This document shows, piece after piece, positions 7,004 to 10,912 of a stretch of 10,912 nucleotides of DNA (the stretch's first letter is position 1; every line of letters begins with the position of its first letter). The notes below the pieces were generated by a model. That model ran no database searches, was not told where the DNA came from, and saw only the letters and a program-made list of their open reading frames with translations. Position numbers and translations under genes: made by a program. Origin of the DNA: CAYOHP01 sp964403795 [NCBI: uncultured bacterium] (lineage in GTDB: Bacteria > Muiribacteriota > UBA6191 > CAZXTJ01); assembly GCA_964403795.1 (NCBI GenBank), contig CAYOHP010000185.1, positions 1 to 10,912 of the forward strand, given 5' to 3'.

Positions 7004-8331
7004 AAGGTGGAGCGTCCGATCCCCAGCCGGGCCGCGGCAGCCTTGCGGTTCCCCCGGCAGAGCTCGATGGCCCGCCGCAGCACCGCGGCTTCGTCCTGGT
7101 CCCCGGTGGCCTCGGCCAGGGCCCGGGCCAACTCCGGGTCGACTCCGGTACGGGCCTGGGATGGCGTGGCCATCCCGGGCGTTCCGGGAGCGACGGGCGC
7201 CGCCGCGCCGGACCCCGCCGAGGGGAGGGGATCGAGGCGGATCGTTTCGGGACCCACCAGCCTCGTCTCGGACAAGGCCGCGGCCCTCTGCACCACGTTG
7301 CGAAGCTCCCGCACGTTGCCCGGCCAGGGGTGGGAGGCGAGTCGCTCCAGGGCCTCGGCCGAGAGCTCCCGGTCGGGGGGAAGGAAGGCGCGCGCCAACA
7401 CCGCGTGATCCCCCTCGCGTTCCCTGAGCGGCGGGACGTCCACCGTCAGGGCCGAGATCCGGTAGTAGAGGTCGCGGCGGAACCCGCCGGCCGCCACCAT
7501 CTCCGGCAGGTCGCGGTGGGTGGCGGCGACCACCCGCACCCTTACCCGCTGCGCCCGGTCGCTCCCCAGGGGCCGGACCTCGCCCTCCTCCAGGACCCGG
7601 AGCAGGACCGGCTGGATCTCGAGCGGCAGCTCGCCGATCTCGTCCAGGAACAGGGTGCCCCCGTGGGCCCGCTCGAAGGCCCCCTTCCGGGCCGTCTCGG
7701 CCCCCGTGTAGGCGCCCTTCACATGCCCGAAGAGTTCGCTCCGCAGGTGTTCGCGCTCGAGGAGCGTGCAGTCCACCGTCTCGAAGGGACCCTCGGGCCG
7801 GGGACCCGCCGCGTGGACCGCCCGTGCCAGGCTCTCCTTGCCGGTCCCCGACTCCCCGTGCAGGAGCACGGGCAGTTCGAGGCCCGCAACCCTGGAGACG
7901 ACCCCGAAGAGTCGCCGCATGGCGAGACTCTCCCCGAGCAGCCCCTCGAAACCACCCTCGTCGAGGAGGGGGGTCCGGACCTCGGCGCGACGGACCCGGA
8001 AGCGGATGGTGGTCGTCCCGATCTCGAAGACCGAGTCCGGGACCAACCGCGCCACCTCGACCGGCGTGCCCGAGATGCGCGTGCCGCCCGCGCTCCCCAG
8101 GTCGCGGAGGCGCCATCCGTCCTCGTCGGGGCTCACCCTGGCGTGGAGACGGGAGACCCCGGGGTCGGTGAGACGGAGGTCGGCCTCCTCGTCCCGGCCG
8201 ATCACGACGGCCCGGTCCGCCAGCACCAGCTCGGTGCCCCGGTCCGGGCCGGACTCCACCAGCAACCGGGCCCGGTCGAACTCGAGGCGGGCACCGTCGC
8301 GGGTGGCGACCACCGTGCTCCGTCCGCTCAA
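6952..8331 (-). CDS. FHA-domain sigma54-dependent transcriptional activator (enhancer-binding protein)
   Basis: A 459-residue regulator. An N-terminal FHA domain (about 22-113; G-R-D at 45-47, S-R-L-H at 60-63) takes the place of a receiver domain; FHA binds phosphothreonine. The AAA+ domain (about 128-345) has Walker A GESGTGK (159-165), the sigma54 contact loop GAYTGA (206-211, Tyr variant of GAFTGA), Walker B TLFLDE (226-231), arginine-finger segment FRRDLYYR (284-291) and WPGNVREL (336-343). A Fis-type helix-turn-helix closes the protein (about 415-450). It should bind upstream sites and drive open-complex formation by sigma54 RNA polymerase when its FHA domain senses a phosphoprotein. 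The start is TTG 8331, which overlaps the TGA of kinase 3 as TTGA and is preceded by GGGGAG at 7 nt. This implies one mRNA and translational coupling, making kinase 3 the obvious partner. An alternative start is GTG 8313. Confidence 0.94.
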   Translation of the reverse strand: MSGRSTVVATRDGARLEFDRARLLVESGPDRGTELVLADRAVVIGRDEEADLRLTDPGVSRLHARVSPDEDGWRLRDLGSAGGTRISGTPVEVARLVPDSVFEIGTTTIRFRVRRAEVRTPLLDEGGFEGLLGESLAMRRLFGVVSRVAGLELPVLLHGESGTGKESLARAVHAAGPRPEGPFETVDCTLLEREHLRSELFGHVKGAYTGAETARKGAFERAHGGTLFLDEIGELPLEIQPVLLRVLEEGEVRPLGSDRAQRVRVRVVAATHRDLPEMVAAGGFRRDLYYRISALTVDVPPLREREGDHAVLARAFLPPDRELSAEALERLASHPWPGNVRELRNVVQRAAALSETRLVGPETIRLDPLPSAGSGAAAPVAPGTPGMATPSQARTGVDPELARALAEATGDQDEAAVLRRAIELCRGNRKAAAARLGIGRSTFYRRLERLGISADPDEG

Positions 8332-9140
8332 GGCGTCGCTCCCCGCGGGACCTCGGCGAGGGCTTGCGCCAGACCGGCGAGGGAGGTCGGACGGTCCTCG
8401 GCCTCGGTAAGCAGGAGGGCGCGCAGCTCCCCGGCCAGGTCCGCACCCAGCCCCAGGGAGGCGAACTCGGCGGGCAGCTCGCTGCCGGTGCCGCGCCGGC
8501 ATGGCAGCCTTCCACACAGGAGCTCGACGAGCATGGTGGCGAGCGACCAGCGATCGCTCGCGGGTCCGGCCGGTTCCCCGGCTTCGACTTCGGGGGCCAT
8601 GTAGAGCCAGGTCCCGACGACTTCGCCGGAGGCCGTGAGCGAGCCGGCGCCGAGGTCCTTGCCCAGGCCGAGGTCGCCGAGATGGGCCAGGCCCGCGGCG
8701 TCGAGCAGCACGTTGGCGGGCTTCAGGTCCCGGTGGACGACCCCGTGGAGGTGGAGGTGGTCGAGGGCCGAAGCCAGCCGCGCTCCCGTCTCGAGGACGC
8801 GGCTCGTCGGCAGCAGCGACGGGGCGCGGGTGTGGCGGGCCAGGTCGCCGCCGGGCATCCAGGCGAAGGCGATCCAGGGGCGGGGCCCCGACAGGTCCGA
8901 GGCCACCAGGGGGACGATGGCGGGATGGGGATGCCGGGCCAGGAGCTCCGCCTCCCGGGCGAACCGGGCCCGTCGGATCGGGTCGTCGAGGCGGTCCGCC
9001 CCGAGCACCTTCACCGCCACCGGACGGGAGCCGTCGCAGACCAGACCCCGGTAGACCTCGCCCGACCAGCCGCCGCCGATCCGGGCGGAGAGGCGGAGCC
9101 CCGGGATCTCGGGGAGCTGGGATTCCGGGGCGGGAGGCAT
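8328..9140 (-). CDS. Soluble Hanks-type Ser/Thr protein kinase (kinase 3), coupled to the FHA activator
   Basis: A 270-residue protein that is little more than a kinase domain: glycine loop IGGGWSG (21-27), K44 in AVK, E63, HRDLKPAN (136-143), DLG (156-158), APE (182-184), SDRWS (195-199), R250. All catalytic residues are present. The activation segment between DLG and APE has several Ser/Thr that could be autophosphorylated. There is no transmembrane segment or extra sensor domain, so it should act in the cytoplasm and needs some other input. It is much smaller than kinases 1 and 2. Its stop overlaps the start of the FHA-sigma54 activator, so the two are made together, and phosphorylation of the activator, or of kinase 3 itself as FHA ligand, is the simplest model. 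The start ATG 9140 has TACACT 9 nt upstream and no Shine-Dalgarno. Confidence 0.94.
   Translation of the reverse strand: MPPAPESQLPEIPGLRLSARIGGGWSGEVYRGLVCDGSRPVAVKVLGADRLDDPIRRARFAREAELLARHPHPAIVPLVASDLSGPRPWIAFAWMPGGDLARHTRAPSLLPTSRVLETGARLASALDHLHLHGVVHRDLKPANVLLDAAGLAHLGDLGLGKDLGAGSLTASGEVVGTWLYMAPEVEAGEPAGPASDRWSLATMLVELLCGRLPCRRGTGSELPAEFASLGLGADLAGELRALLLTEAEDRPTSLAGLAQALAEVPRGATP
8339..8344 (-). promoter_or_regulatory. Ribosome binding site for the FHA activator, supporting a TTG start
   Basis: GGGGAG on the minus strand sits 7 nt before the TTG at 8331, inside the last codons of kinase 3. This spacing decides for the TTG over the GTG at 8313 and fits coupled translation from TTGA. 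Confidence 0.6.
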
Positions 9141-9149
9141 CGGACGCGG

Positions 9150-9155
9150 AGTGTA
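9150..9155 (-). promoter_or_regulatory. Candidate -10 hexamer (TACACT) for the kinase 3 - activator operon
   Basis: On the minus strand TACACT ends 9 nt before the ATG at 9140. No Shine-Dalgarno sequence lies between, which suggests a leaderless or nearly leaderless mRNA. It is identical to the hexamers before kinases 1 and 2. No -35 is clear. Confidence 0.45.
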
Positions 9156-9197
9156 CCCGGGCCTGCCTACCGGTTCGGCCGGCTCGCGTCGGGGTGA

Positions 9198-9203
9198 TAC
9201 CTT
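9198..9203 (+). promoter_or_regulatory. Candidate -10 hexamer (TACCTT) for the pilin-like gene
   Basis: TACCTT fits TAnnnT and would place the transcript start near 9210, giving a leader of about 23 nt that contains the ribosome site at 9221-9226. No good -35 was found. I looked for a sigma54 GG-N10-GC element here and did not find one. Confidence 0.35.
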
Positions 9204-9220
9204 TGAGTGCGGGGTGGCGA

Positions 9221-9226
9221 GGGAGG
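9221..9226 (+). promoter_or_regulatory. Ribosome binding site (GGGAGG) of the pilin-like gene
   Basis: GGGAGG lies 6 nt before the ATG at 9233, an ideal Shine-Dalgarno spacing. It fixes the start of this gene, in contrast to the kinases, which lack one. Confidence 0.65.
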
Positions 9227-9232
9227 TCCGGC

Positions 9233-10912
9233 ATGCGACGGTCCGGGGTCGCCCTTCCGGTGGTGCTGGTGCTGGTCGGGGTACTGGCGATGCTGGTGGC
9301 CGGCCTGCGGACCCGGACGCTCGGCGAGAGCCAGCTCACCCGGGCCATGGCCCTCGATGCCGAGCACCTGTACCGGGCCGAAGCGGTCGTCGCCCGGACC
9401 ATGAACCGGTTGAAGAAGCGGCCGTGGGAGGTGCGCTTCTACGCCGAGGGACCGTGGGGGACGGGGCCTTGGAAGGCCCGCTCGGCCGGACTCTACCGGG
9501 GCGGGATCTACGACCTCTGGATCGAGGACGTCCGGTTCGGGGCGGTTCCCGCGGTCCCGGGTCTGGTGGACCTCTTCCTGCGCCTGGATTTCGAAGGCCT
9601 GACCCGGAGCTTCCTCTATCGGGTCTCGATCCTCCAGACCTCGATCCTGCGGACCGCAGGAGTGGAGGTCGAGTATTTCTCCCGGGTCGGCGAGGACGTC
9701 TCCACGCCGGAGGGCCGGGCCGCGGCTGCCGAGGTCGCCACCCGGGTGATGTCCGCTGCCCGCAAGAACCGGAGCCGGGCCGAGGCCAGCCTGCGGGGCC
9801 TCCCCGAGGGACTGGCGGTCGCCCTGGCAGGCGGACGCGCCGGGGACCCGAGGCTGGCGGCCGGCGAGCTCGCCGAGGTTCTGCTCGGGCAGAGTGGTGC
9901 CGGCGAGGCGAGCGCCCGGGAGAAGGCGCGCACCCGATTGGAGGAGGGGATCCACCTCCTGGGCGAGGCAGGAAGGGGCTTCCAGAGCCTCCTGCCGCCC
10001 CTGGAGCGCGGGCGCTTCCTGCGTCGCGCTCCCAACTACCGGGACGCCGTCGACCGCTTGGCCAGCGCCAGGGCGGAGGCCGGCGACCAGCTCGACCTCT
10101 GGCTGCTGGCGGCGATGGCCGAGGCCCGGGCCCGGTTGGCCGAGGCCTGGCACCAGGGACCCGCCTCGCCGGCGGGCGCCGGCCAGCTGGAAGCCGCCGA
10201 GTCGGTGCTCAAGGAAGCCGCGACCCGGCTTGCCGGGGCCGACGCCGCGACCCGGAGTCGCATCGGTCCGACCCTGGCCGCCACGGTGCACCTCGAGACC
10301 GCCCGGATCCGGAACGCCCGCGGCGACGAGGCGGGGCGGGGCGAGGCCCTGGCCCAGGCGACCGCCGCGGCAGGAGGAGCGGGGATCTACGGCGGCGCCC
10401 AGACCGTCGACGACGCAGTCGAGGAACTGGTCGATGTCCTCGACTCGACTCCCGTGCTGGTCCGGATCGCCTCCCGGACGCCACTACCCGACAGCGGTTA
10501 CCCGCCGGTCGGAGCCGACGAGGTCACGGGCTTCGTCTCGGACCCCGCGACCGGCTGGGGAGCCTGGCCGGGAGACAGTGGGCAGACTCCCCAGCAGATC
10601 GAGACCGAGTGGAACGAGCAGGTGGCCAGGACCGGCGAGGAGGGCACCGCGGCTCCCAGCGGGGACATCGACCGGGACGGGGACGGGGTGGTGGACCCGG
10701 ACACCCTCGCGGGCGGACCCGATGTGGACGGGGACGGGATCGAGGACGATCGAGGGAGCTCGGGAGGCATGGGCCGTGATCCTGGACGTTCCGGCTCGGC
10801 GAGTCCCTGCGCCCAGGAGTGCTACCGGAGGTATCCGTTTCCCTTCCTGATCTCGCGGGGCCGTTGCCTGGCCCGGTGCACCTTCTCCGAGGATTCCGAC
10901 CGGCGCAGGGAC
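9233..10912 (+). CDS. PilX/GspK-like type IV pilin-class protein with Ca-binding loops, 3' end beyond the window
   Basis: An open frame of 560 codons from ATG 9233 to the right edge with no stop, so the C-terminus is missing. The N-terminus has two Arg, then G5 and a hydrophobic helix (about 6-25) starting V-A-L-P-V. This matches class III signal peptides of PilX and GspK type, which lack the usual Glu at +5; cleavage after G5 by a prepilin peptidase is expected. Next comes a mixed region (about 60-155) and a long Ala/Arg/Glu-rich helical part (about 160-430). Residues 480-490 (D-R-D-G-D-G-V-V-D) and 497-506 (D-V-D-G-D-G-I-E-D-D) are calcium-binding loops like thrombospondin type 3 repeats. 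Paired Cys follow: C526/C530 and C545/C549. It probably sits in the inner membrane or at a pilus or secretion tip as a minor component. It is far longer than ordinary pilins. Codon use matches its neighbours. It is divergent from the kinase 3 operon. Confidence 0.85.
   Translation, partial: MRRSGVALPVVLVLVGVLAMLVAGLRTRTLGESQLTRAMALDAEHLYRAEAVVARTMNRLKKRPWEVRFYAEGPWGTGPWKARSAGLYRGGIYDLWIEDVRFGAVPAVPGLVDLFLRLDFEGLTRSFLYRVSILQTSILRTAGVEVEYFSRVGEDVSTPEGRAAAAEVATRVMSAARKNRSRAEASLRGLPEGLAVALAGGRAGDPRLAAGELAEVLLGQSGAGEASAREKARTRLEEGIHLLGEAGRGFQSLLPPLERGRFLRRAPNYRDAVDRLASARAEAGDQLDLWLLAAMAEARARLAEAWHQGPASPAGAGQLEAAESVLKEAATRLAGADAATRSRIGPTLAATVHLETARIRNARGDEAGRGEALAQATAAAGGAGIYGGAQTVDDAVEELVDVLDSTPVLVRIASRTPLPDSGYPPVGADEVTGFVSDPATGWGAWPGDSGQTPQQIETEWNEQVARTGEEGTAAPSGDIDRDGDGVVDPDTLAGGPDVDGDGIEDDRGSSGGMGRDPGRSGSASPCAQECYRRYPFPFLISRGRCLARCTFSEDSDRRRD

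Noticed and set aside
4720-8604. A 1294-codon open frame on the plus strand
   Set aside because: It runs across kinase 2 in a wrong frame and antisense to the activator and kinase 3. Its translation is Gly/Pro/Arg-rich with no domain; it is open because stop codons are rare in this GC-rich DNA.
9156-9232. A sigma54 (-24/-12) promoter for the pilin-like gene
   Set aside because: I looked for GG-N10-GC in a TGGCAC...TTGCA setting and found none; the activator's target is unknown.
6952-9402. Reading the activator as an 816-residue protein from the far upstream start
   Set aside because: The extra N-terminal part is an out-of-frame shadow of kinase 3 and of the pilin-like gene's start. The FHA domain begins just after the TTG at 8331.
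9151-10779. A 542-codon open frame overlapping the pilin-like gene
   Set aside because: It is low-complexity Gly/Arg/Pro sequence in another frame. The frame from 9233 has a ribosome site, a class III signal peptide and recognisable motifs.
1-10912. CRISPR arrays, tRNAs, rRNAs, insertion sequences and attachment sites
   Set aside because: No regularly spaced repeats, no transposase-like frame, no terminal repeats and no RNA gene pattern were seen.

Overview
The window is very GC-rich bacterial DNA, with codons ending almost always in G or C. It carries six genes: a Rieske oxygenase, three Hanks-type Ser/Thr protein kinases, a sulfurtransferase (rhodanese), an FHA-sigma54 activator, and a large PilX/GspK-like pilin-type protein, making seven coding regions in all. 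Several kinases, an activator with FHA in place of a receiver domain, and a type IV pilus-like protein with Ca-binding loops fit a lineage with complex signalling, such as Planctomycetota, Myxococcota or Acidobacteriota. The sequence alone does not let me choose among them. No mobile element, tRNA, rRNA or CRISPR array was seen.

Layout from left to right: a possible hairpin at the left edge (1-17); the Rieske oxygenase on the minus strand (1186 to 86); a 71-bp divergent promoter region; kinase 1 on the plus strand (1258-3618), with a membrane anchor and a long helical C-terminal domain; the convergent sulfurtransferase (from 4554 leftwards); a 187-bp divergent region; kinase 2 on the plus strand (4742-7003), also membrane-anchored, with an unrecognised C-terminal region; then, convergent with it, the FHA-sigma54 activator (8331 to 6952), translationally coupled to the cytoplasmic kinase 3 (9140 to 8328); a 92-bp divergent region; and the pilin-like gene (9233 to beyond the right edge), which is open to the end of the window.

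Kinase 3 and the FHA activator form an evident two-gene unit: a soluble kinase followed by a phosphothreonine-binding activator of sigma54 RNA polymerase. Kinases 1 and 2 look like membrane receptors with different sensor regions, and may or may not feed into the same activator. The pilin-like gene is divergent from this unit and is a plausible but unproven target, since I see no -24/-12 element before it.

Two structural points stand out. First, kinase 1 and the sulfurtransferase end on the same three base pairs (3616-3618). These read TGA (stop) for the kinase and TCA (Ser) for the sulfurtransferase, so the sulfurtransferase frame stays open for another 500 codons antisense to the kinase. 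Second, all three kinases have the same hexamer TACACT just before their start codon and no Shine-Dalgarno sequence, which suggests leaderless or near-leaderless mRNAs. The coupled activator and the pilin-like gene do have Shine-Dalgarno sequences.
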